Source of the DNA: an uncultured Sphingomonadales bacterium
GTDB lineage: Bacteria > Pseudomonadota > Alphaproteobacteria > Sphingomonadales > Sphingomonadaceae
Direction of reading: 5' to 3'
Assembly: GCA_937870585.1 (NCBI GenBank)
Contig: CALMZE010000133.1
Span: 1-37,043, forward strand
DNA length: 37,043 bases
The notes beneath the pieces are model-generated. The model had not been told where the DNA came from, ran no database searches, and was given only the letters and a program-made list of their open reading frames with translations. The position numbers and the translations under genes were made by a program. Position 1 is the stretch's first letter, and the number at the start of each line of letters is the position of its first letter. Positions 21,333-31,005 of the stretch are shown piece after piece.

Positions 21333-23471
21333 ATGGCGCGGCGGCTGAAAACGCCCACCATCCTCCAGCTGGAGGCAGCGGAGTGCGGCGCAGCGTCGCT
21401 CGGCATGGTGCTGGGCTATCATGGCCGCTTCCTCCCGCTGGATGAACTGCGGACATTGTGCGGCGTCTCGCGCGATGGCTCCAAAGCGTCGAGTCTGGTG
21501 CGGGCTGGGCGCGCGCTGGGCATGGAAGCCAAGGGCATGAAGGCTGAGCCGCATCATCTGGCGGATTTGCCCTTGCCCGCCATCGCCTTCGTCAATTTCA
21601 ACCATTTCCTCGTCGTTGAAGCGATGGATGAAGCGCATGTCTGGGTGAATGATCCGGCGGACGGGCGGCGGCGCGAAACGCTGGACGCTTTTTCTGTCAG
21701 CTTCACCGGCGTGGTGCTCACTTATGAGCCCGGCCCTGAATTCAAGACAGGGGACAGCCGCCCCAGTCTCGCGCAATCGCTGCGCAGCCGCTTTGCCGGG
21801 TTTGAACCGGCTTTGTGGTTCGTCATTCTGGTCAGTCTGGCGCTCGTCATACCCGGCATCATTTTGCCGATCTTCTCACGCATTTTCGTCGATTATGTAC
21901 TGGTCCGCTCGCTCGATGACTGGCTGTTGCCGCTCTTGGGCGGGATGCTGCTCACTGCCTTCATCCGTTTCCTCATGCTCGAATTGCAGGGGCAGGCGCT
22001 GGTGCGTGTGCGGATGGCAATGATGATGCAATCGGGCAGTGATCTGATGCGCAGGCTGATGATGTTGCCCATCGGCTTTTTCGATCAGCGCTTTGCTGGG
22101 GAAATTGCTGACCGGGTGAAGCTGAATGAGGGTCTGGCCGAACTGCTGACCGGGCGACTGGCACAGGCTTCGGCCAGTCTGGTCACGGCGGGTTTCTTCC
22201 TGATTGCGATGCTGGCCTATAATTGGGCGCTCACCATCCCGGTTGTGCTGCTGGCAGCGGCCAATGCGGCTGTGCTGATGCTCTCCGGCCGCATCCTGTC
22301 TGAGCGGTATCGCAAGCTCTCGATTGATCGCGGCAAGCTCTCTGGTGCGCGCGTGTCTGGCATCAAGGACATGGAGACGTTCAAGGCGAGCGGCGCGGAA
22401 GACATGCTGTTCGCGCGCTGGATGGGGCTGGCAGTCAACGCGCAGAACAGCCAGCAGGCTGCCAACGCCCTGTCTGCGTGGGTGATGCCGCTGCCCGCGC
22501 TGATCAGCGCGCTGATCACGGGTGTCATTCTGGTGCTGGGCGGGCTTGCGGTGATGAACGGCACGATGACGCTCGGCGGGCTGGTTGGCTATCAAACGCT
22601 CGCCGCGAGCTTTGCCGCGCCGGTGGCCGCGCTGGCCGGGTTCGGCACCGAAATCCAGCAGATCCGGTCCTACACCGAACGGCTTGATGATGTGCTGACG
22701 CAAACCCCCGATCCGCGTTTCGCCGGGCCGCAGCGCGCATTTGACGGGCAGTTGCCACGCGGGCGGTTGACGCTGGAGGCTGTCTCGTTCGGCTATGCGC
22801 CGCTCGATCCGCCGCTGGTGGACAGGCTCTCGCTCGATATTGCACCGGGCGAGCGGATCGCACTGGTGGGGCCGTCGGGCTCAGGCAAATCGACGCTGGG
22901 CAAGCTGATTGGCGGGCTGGAAAATCCGCGCGAAGGCCGCGTCGTGCTCGATGGGCGTCCGCTGTTTGACTGGCCTGCGCAAGCACTGGCGCACCGGCTG
23001 GCCTATGTCCGGCAGGATGTGGTGCTGTTTGCAGGCAGTGTGCGTGAAAATCTGACGCTCTGGGATCCGACCATTCCAGAGGCGGACATGATTCAGGCCG
23101 CCAAGGATGCGCAAATCCACGCGCTCATCGCCTCGCGCCCGGGCGGCTATGACGCACTGATTGCCGAAGGCGGCAATAACTTTTCGGGTGGTGAGCGCCA
23201 GCGCATCGAGATCGCCCGCGCGCTGGCCACCAACCCTGCGCTGATCATCCTCGATGAAGCGACCAGCGCGCTCGATCCCATCTCCGAACATCTGGTCATG
23301 GAGGCGATCCGCAGGCGCGGCATGACGTGCATCATCATTGCGCACCGCCTCTCGGCCATCCGCGATTGTGATCAGATCATCGTGCTCCAGAATGGGCGTG
23401 ATGTAGAGCGCGGGACGCATGGCGAGTTGCTGGCGATGGAGGGGCTTTATGCCCGCCTCGTCGAAGCCTAG
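21333..23471 (+). CDS. C39 peptidase-containing ABC transporter (NHLP type, first transporter)
   Basis: A 712-residue exporter fusing three modules. Residues 1-130 are a C39 peptidase that removes double-glycine leader peptides, with Cys18 (LEAAECGAAS), His91 (NHFLVVE) and Asp107 (VNDPADG) intact, so it should be active. About 160-440 is an ABC permease domain. The ATPase domain has Walker A GPSGSGKST near 512-520, signature FSGGERQR near 615 and Walker B LIILDEATSAL near 638. This architecture matches the peptidase/permease/ATPase protein of NHLP (nitrile-hydratase-leader-peptide) export clusters. It overlaps the next gene by 23 bases. Confidence 0.88.
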   Translation: MARRLKTPTILQLEAAECGAASLGMVLGYHGRFLPLDELRTLCGVSRDGSKASSLVRAGRALGMEAKGMKAEPHHLADLPLPAIAFVNFNHFLVVEAMDEAHVWVNDPADGRRRETLDAFSVSFTGVVLTYEPGPEFKTGDSRPSLAQSLRSRFAGFEPALWFVILVSLALVIPGIILPIFSRIFVDYVLVRSLDDWLLPLLGGMLLTAFIRFLMLELQGQALVRVRMAMMMQSGSDLMRRLMMLPIGFFDQRFAGEIADRVKLNEGLAELLTGRLAQASASLVTAGFFLIAMLAYNWALTIPVVLLAAANAAVLMLSGRILSERYRKLSIDRGKLSGARVSGIKDMETFKASGAEDMLFARWMGLAVNAQNSQQAANALSAWVMPLPALISALITGVILVLGGLAVMNGTMTLGGLVGYQTLAASFAAPVAALAGFGTEIQQIRSYTERLDDVLTQTPDPRFAGPQRAFDGQLPRGRLTLEAVSFGYAPLDPPLVDRLSLDIAPGERIALVGPSGSGKSTLGKLIGGLENPREGRVVLDGRPLFDWPAQALAHRLAYVRQDVVLFAGSVRENLTLWDPTIPEADMIQAAKDAQIHALIASRPGGYDALIAEGGNNFSGGERQRIEIARALATNPALIILDEATSALDPISEHLVMEAIRRRGMTCIIIAHRLSAIRDCDQIIVLQNGRDVERGTHGELLAMEGLYARLVEA

Positions 23472-25923
23472 GCTGCCCATCCAGCCCGGCGCGCCAGTGC
23501 CGCTGCCCAACGGCGTGCAGGCGTGGCGCGTGCAGGATGCACCGGTGGAGGTTTATCTGGTCAGCCCTGAGCGGCGTCGGCTGATAGCCGTGGTGGAGCC
23601 GGGCGGCCATGTGTTCGGCATCGCGCATGAGACGCTCTCGCTCCAGATGGTGGCCGGGGAAGCCAGCGGGGAGGCCCCTGCGGTGCGCGACGTGGCCGAG
23701 AGCGCCCGACACTGGATGGAGCAGGCAGCAGGTGCAGCGGGCGTGGCTGTGCCCAAAGGCAAGGCGGATGCTGACGCTGTGGCGGCCTTCACCGTCGCGC
23801 TCAATGCCGCTTTTGCCCGGGCGGATGCAGAACGCGATGCAGCGCTCTCAGCCCGCCTGTCTGGTGAGGGCGTGGCGCAAGATGCCGCGCGCTCGCTCGC
23901 CGATGCCCTCAAACAGGCCGCGCTGGCTTTGGGCGGCGATCTGGAGCGCGAAAGCGTTCTTCCGCATACGACAGATTTTGCGCTCGCCCCGTCACTGGCC
24001 CGGCGATACGGGCTGCGCGCCGCGCGCGTCGTTCTGGATGGGCATTGGACGGACGATGATCGCGGGCCTCTGCTGCTGCGCGAACGCGGTACGCAGGCGG
24101 TGCGCTTTGCCGTCTGGAGGCCGTCTGGCTATGTCGATGCCAGTGGCGACCCTGTGGATGGAGCCGCACAGGATACGCTGGCTTGGCGCGTCTACGGACC
24201 TCTGGCCGACGATGTCAGCACAATGCGCGGCATGATGAAAAGCGTGCTGCGCGGCCTGATGCGGGAATGGAAGCCGATTGCGGGCGCGGCGCTGCTGGCC
24301 GCGCTGCTCGGGCTGATCGCGCCCTGGACGGCGGGCTGGATCTTCGATGAAATCGTGCCGGGCGGAGAGCGCAGCCTTCTGGCCGCAGCCGGGCTGGCGC
24401 TGCTCGCTGCCGCTCTGGTGACGGTGGTCCTTTCAGCCGTGCGCGCGCTGGCGATCAGTCGGGTGCGCGGGCGTGGCATGTTGACGATGATGGCGGGACT
24501 TTCAGACCATGTGCTGCGCCTGCCCGCGCGCTTCTTCCGCACCGTTTCCGCCGGGGATTTCGCGCAACGGTTGGCGAGCGTGGAGATGGTGCGCACCAGC
24601 GTGACCGAATTGCTGCTCAATGCCGGGCTCACCTCGGTCTTCGCCTTGCTCTATCTCGGGCAATTGCTGCTGTTTGACACAAGGTTGGCGCTTGCCGGGC
24701 TGGCGCTCACGCTTGTCTATGTTACGCTCACGGTGATTTTCAGAACGCTTCAGGTGCGCCCGGCCACACTTGCAGCAGAGCGAGATGGGAAGCTGGCCAG
24801 CCTTACCTATGAAATGCTCGAAGGCGTGGCCAAACTGCGCACAGCGGCGGCCGAAGGGCGGATGCTGGCGCGCTGGCAGACGGCCTATGCATCCGAACGC
24901 GATGCGGCAGCGGCCTCTGACCGCATCGAAGCGCATTATCGCGCTTTCGAAGACAGTTGGTCACTGCTCACCATGGCCGGCCTGTTTGCCACCGCAGCCT
25001 TGCTCGCACAGGCGGATCTGTCTGCCGGGCAGCTGATAGCGTTTCTGGCTGCGTTCGGACTGTTTCAGGGGGCGTTTACGCAACTCTGCGACGGATTGAT
25101 GGCGCTGTGGGGACTGCAACCCATTGCCGAGCGCGCGCGCCCGATCCTCACCGCGCCTGCCGAAGCGCGCGCGGGCCGGGCCGATCCGGGGCGGTTGCAG
25201 GGCCATATTGCAGCCAGCGGCCTCAGCTTTGCCTATGATGGCGCCAATGTCCCGATTATCGACGGGCTTGATCTGGAGGTGAAGCCCGGCGAACATCTCG
25301 CCATTGTCGGCGGCTCGGGTTCGGGCAAGTCGACAATCCTACGGCTGCTGCTCGGCTTTGAAGCGCCGCTGACCGGCTCGATCACCTATGATGGGCAGGA
25401 TTTCTCAAGTCTCGATCCCGCGCGCGTCCGCTCGCAAATCGGGGTGGTGCTTCAGTCGAGTCAGCTTTTTGCAGGCTCGATTCAGGAGAATATCAAGGGC
25501 GCGAGCGATGCCACGCTCGAACACTGCCTCGCTGCTGCCGAGGCCGCCGGTCTGGCGCGCGATCTCAAGCTCTTCCCGATGGGCCTGCACACCCCGATCA
25601 CAGAAGGTGCTGGCACACTCTCTGGCGGGCAGCGTCAGCGCATCCTGATCGCCCGCGCGCTGGCAGGAAGCCCGCGCATCCTGTTCCTTGATGAGGCCAC
25701 CAGCGCTCTCGACAATGCCACGCAGGCGGTTGTCGCTGAAACCATGGGCGCGCTCAATGCAACCCGCATCACCATCGCCCACCGCCTCTCCACTGTGCGC
25801 AATGCCAACCGGATTGCCGTGCTGGAAAAAGGGCGGTTTGTGGAAAGCGGCGATTTTGAAAGCCTGATGGCAAGGAACGGGGCCTTTGCCCAACTGGCCA
25901 GACGCCAGCTGCTGGAGGATTGA
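23449..25923 (+). CDS. ABC transporter, NHLP type, second transporter
   Basis: An 824-residue half transporter. The first ~260 residues form an unusual N-terminal domain of the kind found in the second ABC protein of NHLP systems, partly like a degenerate cyclic-nucleotide or cupin region (VEPGGHVFGIAHE) followed by an acidic helical stretch. A permease domain spans about 275-560. The ATPase has Walker A GGSGSGKST near 620, signature LSGGQRQR near 723 and LFLDEATSALD. There is no C39 peptidase. ATG 23449 is chosen for GGAGGGG 4-5 bases upstream; it lies inside the end of the previous gene. Presumably works with the peptidase-transporter to export a matured peptide. Confidence 0.86.
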   Translation: MPASSKPRLPIQPGAPVPLPNGVQAWRVQDAPVEVYLVSPERRRLIAVVEPGGHVFGIAHETLSLQMVAGEASGEAPAVRDVAESARHWMEQAAGAAGVAVPKGKADADAVAAFTVALNAAFARADAERDAALSARLSGEGVAQDAARSLADALKQAALALGGDLERESVLPHTTDFALAPSLARRYGLRAARVVLDGHWTDDDRGPLLLRERGTQAVRFAVWRPSGYVDASGDPVDGAAQDTLAWRVYGPLADDVSTMRGMMKSVLRGLMREWKPIAGAALLAALLGLIAPWTAGWIFDEIVPGGERSLLAAAGLALLAAALVTVVLSAVRALAISRVRGRGMLTMMAGLSDHVLRLPARFFRTVSAGDFAQRLASVEMVRTSVTELLLNAGLTSVFALLYLGQLLLFDTRLALAGLALTLVYVTLTVIFRTLQVRPATLAAERDGKLASLTYEMLEGVAKLRTAAAEGRMLARWQTAYASERDAAAASDRIEAHYRAFEDSWSLLTMAGLFATAALLAQADLSAGQLIAFLAAFGLFQGAFTQLCDGLMALWGLQPIAERARPILTAPAEARAGRADPGRLQGHIAASGLSFAYDGANVPIIDGLDLEVKPGEHLAIVGGSGSGKSTILRLLLGFEAPLTGSITYDGQDFSSLDPARVRSQIGVVLQSSQLFAGSIQENIKGASDATLEHCLAAAEAAGLARDLKLFPMGLHTPITEGAGTLSGGQRQRILIARALAGSPRILFLDEATSALDNATQAVVAETMGALNATRITIAHRLSTVRNANRIAVLEKGRFVESGDFESLMARNGAFAQLARRQLLED

Positions 25924-25924
25924 G

Positions 25925-26440
25925 ATGAAGAAAGCACTCTATATCCTGGGCGAACTGGAGGATCGGGATCTGGTCTGGCTGAACGCCGCAGGCCGGGTGG
26001 AAACCCTGACCGATGGCGCGTGGCTGATCCGTGCCGGTCAGGAGGTGCGCCAGCTCTATTTCATCGTCGATGGTGATTTTGACGTGGTTCTCCCCAAGAC
26101 CGGGCAGGTCGTCGCGCGCCTCTCTCTGGGCGATGTCACAGGCGAAATGAGCTTTGTTGAAAAGCGCCTACCCTCTGCCAGCGTGCGCGCATCCGGCCCG
26201 GCCCAAGTGCTCGCTGTGCCGCGTGAGGCGATCCTCGCACGCTTTGAAGAAGACACCGCTTTTGCCGCGCGCTTCTGGCACGCTTTGGCCATCTTCCTCT
26301 CAGATCGGCTGCGCACCGCGACCGGCGGCGGCAGCGAGAGCGATGCGCGCGAACTCGATGACGGCTTGCTCGATACGTTGCACGTAGCGGGTGACCGCTT
26401 CACCCGCCTGCTCGATCTCCTCGCTGGGAGGACACGTTAA
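25925..26440 (+). CDS. Cyclic-nucleotide-binding-domain protein of the export operon
   Basis: A 171-residue protein. Residues ~10-125 form a Crp-like cyclic-nucleotide-binding beta barrel (LTDGAWLIRAGQEVRQLYFIVDGDFDVV, SLGDVTGEMSFVEKRLPSASVRA), with no helix-turn-helix afterwards. The phosphate-binding cassette resembles GEMSFVEKRLPSAS. Proteins of this kind occur in bacteriocin/NHLP transport clusters, where they may gate transport. The start ATG follows the previous stop by one base, with GGAGG inside the previous gene's end. Confidence 0.8.
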   Translation: MKKALYILGELEDRDLVWLNAAGRVETLTDGAWLIRAGQEVRQLYFIVDGDFDVVLPKTGQVVARLSLGDVTGEMSFVEKRLPSASVRASGPAQVLAVPREAILARFEEDTAFAARFWHALAIFLSDRLRTATGGGSESDARELDDGLLDTLHVAGDRFTRLLDLLAGRTR

Positions 26441-26645
26441 CAGGCTGTTGCAAGGCTCACAGTTCGAGCGGATTTGAAAGGTTCTACCAAGCGCCTGTTC
26501 GATCCATTTGCGGATATGCTCACGGAAGGCATGGCTGGGGTGACCCGGCCTGCGCCCATCAACGCAAGGTCAAGAAAGCCGCCATAGCTTCAGCCAAAAT
26601 CTTCACTGCCATGGGCCGGACCCAAGGGCGGGTCGGTGCGGAGGA
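26441..26645. other. Intergenic stretch with a possible degenerate coding remnant
   Basis: Between the export operon and pheT, the minus strand has a run readable as HPSHAFREHIRKWIEQALGR and continuing into the cyclic-nucleotide gene's complement, and a second frame with MAVKILAEAMAAFLTLR ending in a stop. AACAGGCTGTTGCAAGGCTC (26440-26459) recalls the GGCTCTGTTGCAAA ends of IS6-type elements but matches imperfectly. GACCC/GGGTC pairs near 26614-26630 lack a T run. No intact gene or clear terminator for pheT is seen. Confidence 0.25.
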
Positions 26646-29033
26646 TCAACCCCGCAGCACCGCCCCCAGCTTGGCAGCAGCGGCCACCACCTTGTCGGCA
26701 ATCGCTTTCAGATCAGCCTCGCCATAGCTCTTCTCGACCGGCTGGAGCGTAACTTCCACGGCCAAGCTGACCTGCCCCTCAGGCACGCCCTGCCCGGCAA
26801 AGCGGTCAAACAGTCGAGCCGCGACGATGTTCGCCTTGTCCGCGCCCTTGATGGTGCGGACGAGATCGCCCGCCGGCAGGCTTTCGGGGACCAGAAACGC
26901 AAAGTCGCGCGTTACGGCTTGCAGCGGCGGTGGCGTGAAGGCCGGGCGCATAAAGCCCGTTCCGCCGCGCTTGGCGGGCAGCGCGTCGAGATAAATCTCT
27001 GCCGCCATCACCGGACCATCTAGATCAAAGGCCTTTGCAGTATTGGGATGCAGCGCCCCGAAGGCCGCCAGAACCGTCTTGGGGCCAAGGCGCAACGTAG
27101 CAGACTGGCCGGGGTGGAAATGGTCACCAGCCTCTCCCATGACTTGGAGGTTTTCGACCGGAGCCCCAGCCGCCGCCAACAGCGCGAGCACTTCGCCCTT
27201 GGCATCATAGGCATCAAACTTGGCCGCCTTGCCGGTGGCCCAGCCGCGCGACGCCTTGTCGCCCGCGAGCACGAGGCCAACGGTCGGATGCTCCTTGTCC
27301 GCCAGATAGCGCCGACCCAGTTCGAACAGACGGATGCTGTCCGCCCCTCGCGCCTGATTGCGGGCAGCGGCTGAAAGCAGACCGGGCAAGAGCGAAGGCC
27401 GCATGACCTTCATGTCTTCGCTGATCGGATTGGCGAGCGTCCAGTGTCCGCCACCAAAGGCCGCAGCTTCTTTTTCGGGCAGGAAGGACCAGTTGATCGC
27501 TTCGTTCAAGCCCCGCGCGGCCGCCGCACGACGCACCTTGCGCTCGATGGTCTGTGCTGGCGTGGCGGTCGGCTTGGCGACGCCATCGGCGCGCGGCAAT
27601 GGCGTTGAGGGGACGTTGTCCAACCCCACCATGCGCACGACTTCTTCCACTAGGTCAGGCGCGCCATCAATATCGCGTCGCCAGGTCGGGATGGTGACTG
27701 TCCAGTCCGGAGCTACACCAAAGCCCAGCGACTCCAGCACTGTCTTCTGCCGCGCGGCAGGCACGTCAATGCCTCCCAGACGCGCGCATATGCCGGTGTC
27801 GTAAGACAGGGTGCGCGGTGCCACAGGCGGCGTTCCCGCGCGCGTGATGGCGCTGGCGGTGCCGCCGCAATGCTCCAGCACCAGCCATGTGGCGATGGCG
27901 AGGCCATCCTCCAGAAACGCCGGATCAACGCCGCGTTCAAAGCGCTGGCGGGCATCGCTGGTCAGCATAAGCTTCTGCCCGGCGCGCGCGATATGTTCGG
28001 GATCGAAATAGGCACATTCGATCAGCACGTTGGTCGTGCCTTCCGAACAGCCCGAATGCTCGCCGCCCATGATGCCGGCAATGTCATGCACCTGCGCATC
28101 ATCGGCGATGACAGTCATGCTGGCGTCTAACGTGTAGGTTTTGCCATTGAGCGCCACAACCTGCTCGCCATCCCGCGCCTTGCGGGCAACGAGCGCGCCG
28201 GACAATTGGGCACGATCATAGACGTGCAAAGGCCGCCCCAGATCGAGCGAGACGAAGTTGGTGATGTCCACCAGCGCTGAAATCGGCTTCTGGCCAACCG
28301 CCTTGAGCTTCTCGACCATCCACGCCGGAGCCGCGCCATTGGTGACGCCGGAGACGGCCTGCGCGTAGAAAGCCGGACAGCCTGCGGGGTCATCGGTGCG
28401 CACATCGGGCGCGGGATCGCTGCCGGGGATCGGCGCGAGCGTGCCCATGCGATAGACCTCGCCCAGCGGCTTCAATGTGCCCAAGCCGGCCGCTGCCAGA
28501 TCGCGGGCAATGCCGCGCACGCCCATGCAATCCTGCCGGTTGGGCGTGATGGCAACCTCGATCACCGGATCGTTGAGCGCGGCATAATCGCTGAACGCGG
28601 TGCCGACTGGCGCATCGGCGGGCAGTTCGATGATCCCATCATGATCATCGCCCAGTTCCAGCTCGCGGCTGGAGCACATCATGCCGTTCGATTCGACGCC
28701 CCTGATGGCGGCCTTCTTCAGCACCATGCCATTGGCGGGAACGACCGCACCTTCGACGCCAAACACGCCGACCAGTCCGGCGCGCGCATTGGGTGCACCG
28801 CACACGACTTGCAGAGCGCCCTGCCCGGCATCGACAGTCAGCACCTGCAACTTGTCCGCCTGCGGATGACGTTCGGCGGTCAGCACTTTCGCCACAGTGA
28901 AGCCCTTCAGGCGTTCGGCGGGGTTCTCAATGCCTTCGACTTCGAGCCCGATGCGGTTGCACGCGTCGGCCACGTCATGAACGGTCGCTTCGGTCTCCAG
29001 ATGCTCCTTGAGCCAGCTCAGAGAGAATTTCAT
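26646..29033 (-). CDS. pheT: Phenylalanyl-tRNA synthetase beta subunit
   Basis: A 795-residue bacterial-type beta chain. In order: N-terminal segment [13 protein letters not shown], an EMAP/tRNA-binding OB-fold (about 40-150, with [11 protein letters not shown]), B3/B4 editing domain, B5 domain, the catalytic-core-like fold and the C-terminal ferredoxin-like anticodon-binding domain ([16 protein letters not shown] to the end). It forms the alpha2-beta2 enzyme with PheS. The ATG overlaps the pheS stop as ATGA (29030-29033). Full length, with no visible disruption. Confidence 0.97.
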   Translation of the reverse strand: MKFSLSWLKEHLETEATVHDVADACNRIGLEVEGIENPAERLKGFTVAKVLTAERHPQADKLQVLTVDAGQGALQVVCGAPNARAGLVGVFGVEGAVVPANGMVLKKAAIRGVESNGMMCSSRELELGDDHDGIIELPADAPVGTAFSDYAALNDPVIEVAITPNRQDCMGVRGIARDLAAAGLGTLKPLGEVYRMGTLAPIPGSDPAPDVRTDDPAGCPAFYAQAVSGVTNGAAPAWMVEKLKAVGQKPISALVDITNFVSLDLGRPLHVYDRAQLSGALVARKARDGEQVVALNGKTYTLDASMTVIADDAQVHDIAGIMGGEHSGCSEGTTNVLIECAYFDPEHIARAGQKLMLTSDARQRFERGVDPAFLEDGLAIATWLVLEHCGGTASAITRAGTPPVAPRTLSYDTGICARLGGIDVPAARQKTVLESLGFGVAPDWTVTIPTWRRDIDGAPDLVEEVVRMVGLDNVPSTPLPRADGVAKPTATPAQTIERKVRRAAAARGLNEAINWSFLPEKEAAAFGGGHWTLANPISEDMKVMRPSLLPGLLSAAARNQARGADSIRLFELGRRYLADKEHPTVGLVLAGDKASRGWATGKAAKFDAYDAKGEVLALLAAAGAPVENLQVMGEAGDHFHPGQSATLRLGPKTVLAAFGALHPNTAKAFDLDGPVMAAEIYLDALPAKRGGTGFMRPAFTPPPLQAVTRDFAFLVPESLPAGDLVRTIKGADKANIVAARLFDRFAGQGVPEGQVSLAVEVTLQPVEKSYGEADLKAIADKVVAAAAKLGAVLRG

Positions 29034-30193
29034 GCGCCTACTCCTCCGCTCAGCGTGGGCACATCGAGTGCCGCAAAGCCATAATGTTTCAGCCAGCGCA
29101 GATCGCCATCGAAGAAGGCGCGCAGATCATCCATGCCATATTTGAGCATGGCGAGCCGGTCGACGCCGGTGCCGAAGGCGAAGCCCTGATATTCGTCCGG
29201 ATCAAGCCCGCAATTTTCGATCACCCGCCGGTGGACCATGCCGCTGCCCAGCACTTCCATCCAGTGATCGGAGCCGCCGACGACGCGCTTGCCGTTCTGG
29301 ATCGTGTACCCGATGTCGATTTCCGCGCTCGGTTCTGTGAAGGGGAAATAGCTGGGGCGCATCCGGATGGTCACATCGTCGCGCTCGAAAAAGGCGCGCA
29401 GGAAGGTTTCCAGCGTCCATTTGAGATGGCCAAGGTGAATGCCCTTGTCGATCACCAGACCCTCGATCTGGTGGAACATCGGCGTGTGTGTGGCGTCTGA
29501 ATCACTGCGGTAGACGCGGCCCGGCGCGATGATGCGGATCGGGGGCTTTTGCGATGTCATCGTGCGGATCTGCACCGGAGAGGTGTGCGTGCGCAGCAGC
29601 ATCTTTTGAGCCCTCTCCCCTTCAGGGGAGAGGGTTGGGAGAGGGGAAGTCTCGCTCGACTCATCCCCTCTCCCCGGCCCTCTCCCCTGAAGGGGAGAGG
29701 GAGAAGTTTCGGGGAAATAGAAAGTGTCATGCATCGCCCGCGCCGGGTGCGTTTCGGGGATGTTGAGCGCGGAGAAATTGGTCCAATCGTCCTCAATCTC
29801 AGGACCTTCGGCAACGGCAAAGCCCATATCCGCGAAGATTTCGGCCAGTTCGTCCATGACTTGCGAAACGGGGTGCACCGAACCGCGCGGCGCTTCGGAC
29901 GAGGGCAGCGTCATGTCGAGCCGCTCGGTGGCGAGGCGGGCATTGAGCACAGCGGATTCAATCGCCGCCTTCTTGTCGGCAATGGCGGTGGTCACGGCCT
30001 CGCGCAGGCCATTGATGACCGGCCCCTGCACCTGCCGCTCTTCGGGAGACATCTGCCCCAGCGTCTTCAAGAGCGCAGAGACACTGCCTTGCTTGCCGAG
30101 CGCCGCCACACGCACAGTCTCCAGCGCATCTAGGCTGTCAGCCCCTGCAATGGCGGCAAGAGTTTCGGATTGGAGTGTGGCGATGTCTGTCAT
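29030..30193 (-). CDS. pheS: Phenylalanyl-tRNA synthetase alpha subunit with an in-frame repeat insertion
   Basis: A 387-residue PheS, the catalytic subunit that activates phenylalanine. N-terminal coiled-coil (to about 90), then catalytic class II motifs: [52 protein letters not shown] and the C-terminal [13 protein letters not shown]. Between HDTFYF (155-160) and [10 protein letters not shown] (197-206) about 35 residues rich in Ser, Pro, Gly, Arg and Glu are inserted, encoded by a palindromic repeat (29606-29710). Without it the length would be a normal ~350. The frame is kept, so the gene is presumably functional. ATG at 30193 gives [10 protein letters not shown]; the open frame continues to 30334 without family likeness. 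Confidence 0.95.
   Translation of the reverse strand: MTDIATLQSETLAAIAGADSLDALETVRVAALGKQGSVSALLKTLGQMSPEERQVQGPVINGLREAVTTAIADKKAAIESAVLNARLATERLDMTLPSSEAPRGSVHPVSQVMDELAEIFADMGFAVAEGPEIEDDWTNFSALNIPETHPARAMHDTFYFPETSPSPLQGRGPGRGDESSETSPLPTLSPEGERAQKMLLRTHTSPVQIRTMTSQKPPIRIIAPGRVYRSDSDATHTPMFHQIEGLVIDKGIHLGHLKWTLETFLRAFFERDDVTIRMRPSYFPFTEPSAEIDIGYTIQNGKRVVGGSDHWMEVLGSGMVHRRVIENCGLDPDEYQGFAFGTGVDRLAMLKYGMDDLRAFFDGDLRWLKHYGFAALDVPTLSGGVGA
29606..29710. repeat. Palindromic repeat element inserted inside pheS
   Basis: Two 24-base units, 29611-29634 and 29678-29701, are exact reverse complements of each other and each is itself nearly palindromic (CCCTCTCCCC ... GGGGAGAGGG). Between them GGGAGAGGGGA (29637-29647) pairs with TCCCCTCTCCC (29664-29674) around a 16-base centre. 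The whole ~91-base core is therefore one large inverted repeat. This type of CCCTCTCCCC element is a known dispersed intergenic repeat style in proteobacteria; here it lies inside a coding sequence and keeps the frame. Confidence 0.85.
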
Positions 30194-30220
30194 GAGTGTC
30201 CGTCCGTAATGCCCACAAGC

Positions 30221-30264
30221 AAAAGGGCGCGAACGGCAAGCCTGCCGCCCACGCCCCTTTGCGC
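30221..30264 (-). terminator. Terminator or attenuator between rplT and pheS
   Basis: On the minus strand CGGCA-ggct-TGCCG forms an upper stem, an internal loop follows, GGGCG pairs with CGCCC, and the structure ends in TTTTGC (30224-30219). It sits after rplT and just before the pheS start (30193), so it likely reduces read-through from the ribosomal genes into pheST. Confidence 0.6.
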
Positions 30265-30278
30265 ATAAGTCGAAGTTG

Positions 30279-30644
30279 TTACGCTGCCTGAGGCAGAGCC
30301 GCCTTCGCCTGCGCGACGATGACGCTAAACGCACCAGCTTCGTTCATGGCCAGATCGGCCAGAATCTTGCGGTCCAGCTCAACACCGGCCAGCTTGCAGC
30401 CGTGCATGAACTGACCATAGGTCAGACCTTCGGCGCGAACGGCGGCGTTGATACGCTGGATCCACAGCGCGCGGAAGCTGCGCTTCTTCGCCTTGCGGTC
30501 GCGGTATGCGTACTGGCCAGCCTTTTCGACGGCCTGAATCGCGATGCGAATCGTGTTCTTGCGACGGCCATAATAGCCCTTCGCCTTGTCCAGAATGCGC
30601 TTGTGACGCGCGTGGGTGGTAACACCCCGTTTGATGCGAGACAT
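30279..30644 (-). CDS. rplT: Ribosomal protein L20
   Basis: A 121-residue L20 with the expected start [16 protein letters not shown] and the [29 protein letters not shown] and C-terminal ILADLA segments. It binds 23S rRNA early in large-subunit assembly and in many bacteria represses its own operon. It lies 13 bases after rpmI on the same strand and ahead of pheS. Confidence 0.98.
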   Translation of the reverse strand: MSRIKRGVTTHARHKRILDKAKGYYGRRKNTIRIAIQAVEKAGQYAYRDRKAKKRSFRALWIQRINAAVRAEGLTYGQFMHGCKLAGVELDRKILADLAMNEAGAFSVIVAQAKAALPQAA

Positions 30645-30657
30645 GGTTCAGTGCTCC

Positions 30658-30861
30658 TTACTTGAGGCCGTAAGGCGCCCACGCCTTCACCGTTGCGGTG
30701 TCAGCGTCGGACAGCACGGAAGTGCCGCGATTCTGGCGGATATACTTGCCATTATGGCTGATGAGCCGGTGCCGCTTGCCGGCCACGCCGTGCTTCAGCT
30801 TGCCGGTCGCGGTGAGCGTGAAACGCTTCTTCACACCGCTCTTGGTCTTCAGTTTGGGCAT
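30658..30861 (-). CDS. rpmI: Ribosomal protein L35
   Basis: A 67-residue L35: MPKLKTKSGVKKRF opening, highly basic, with the HRLISHNGKYIRQNRG segment. It is the first gene of the rpmI-rplT-pheS-pheT string. infC, which precedes rpmI in many bacteria, is not upstream here; the next gene on that side is a TonB receptor ending at 31006. Confidence 0.98.
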   Translation of the reverse strand: MPKLKTKSGVKKRFTLTATGKLKHGVAGKRHRLISHNGKYIRQNRGTSVLSDADTATVKAWAPYGLK

Positions 30862-30970
30862 TTTCGTCCTTTCACAAATGCGACGATCAAGACCGGCCGT
30901 GGCAGCCCTTTCAGCCAGGCAGGTCAGCTTATCGTACAGCGGAAGAGCGCGCCTTTAGGGGGAGTACCCC

Positions 30971-30993
30971 GAAAAGGCAAGCCCTTGCTGCCA
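30971..30993 (-). terminator. Weak Rho-independent terminator after the TonB receptor gene
   Basis: On the minus strand GGCAGCAAG and CTTGCC form a short stem with one bulge and a GG loop, followed by TTTTC. It lies just past the receptor stop (31006) and before rpmI. Confidence 0.45.
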
Positions 30994-31005
30994 TGCGCTA
31001 TCCCA

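Noticed and set aside
29606-29710. Palindromic cluster in pheS considered as a CRISPR array
   Set aside because: The two units are inverted, not direct, repeats, with no regular unique spacers and no cas genes nearby.
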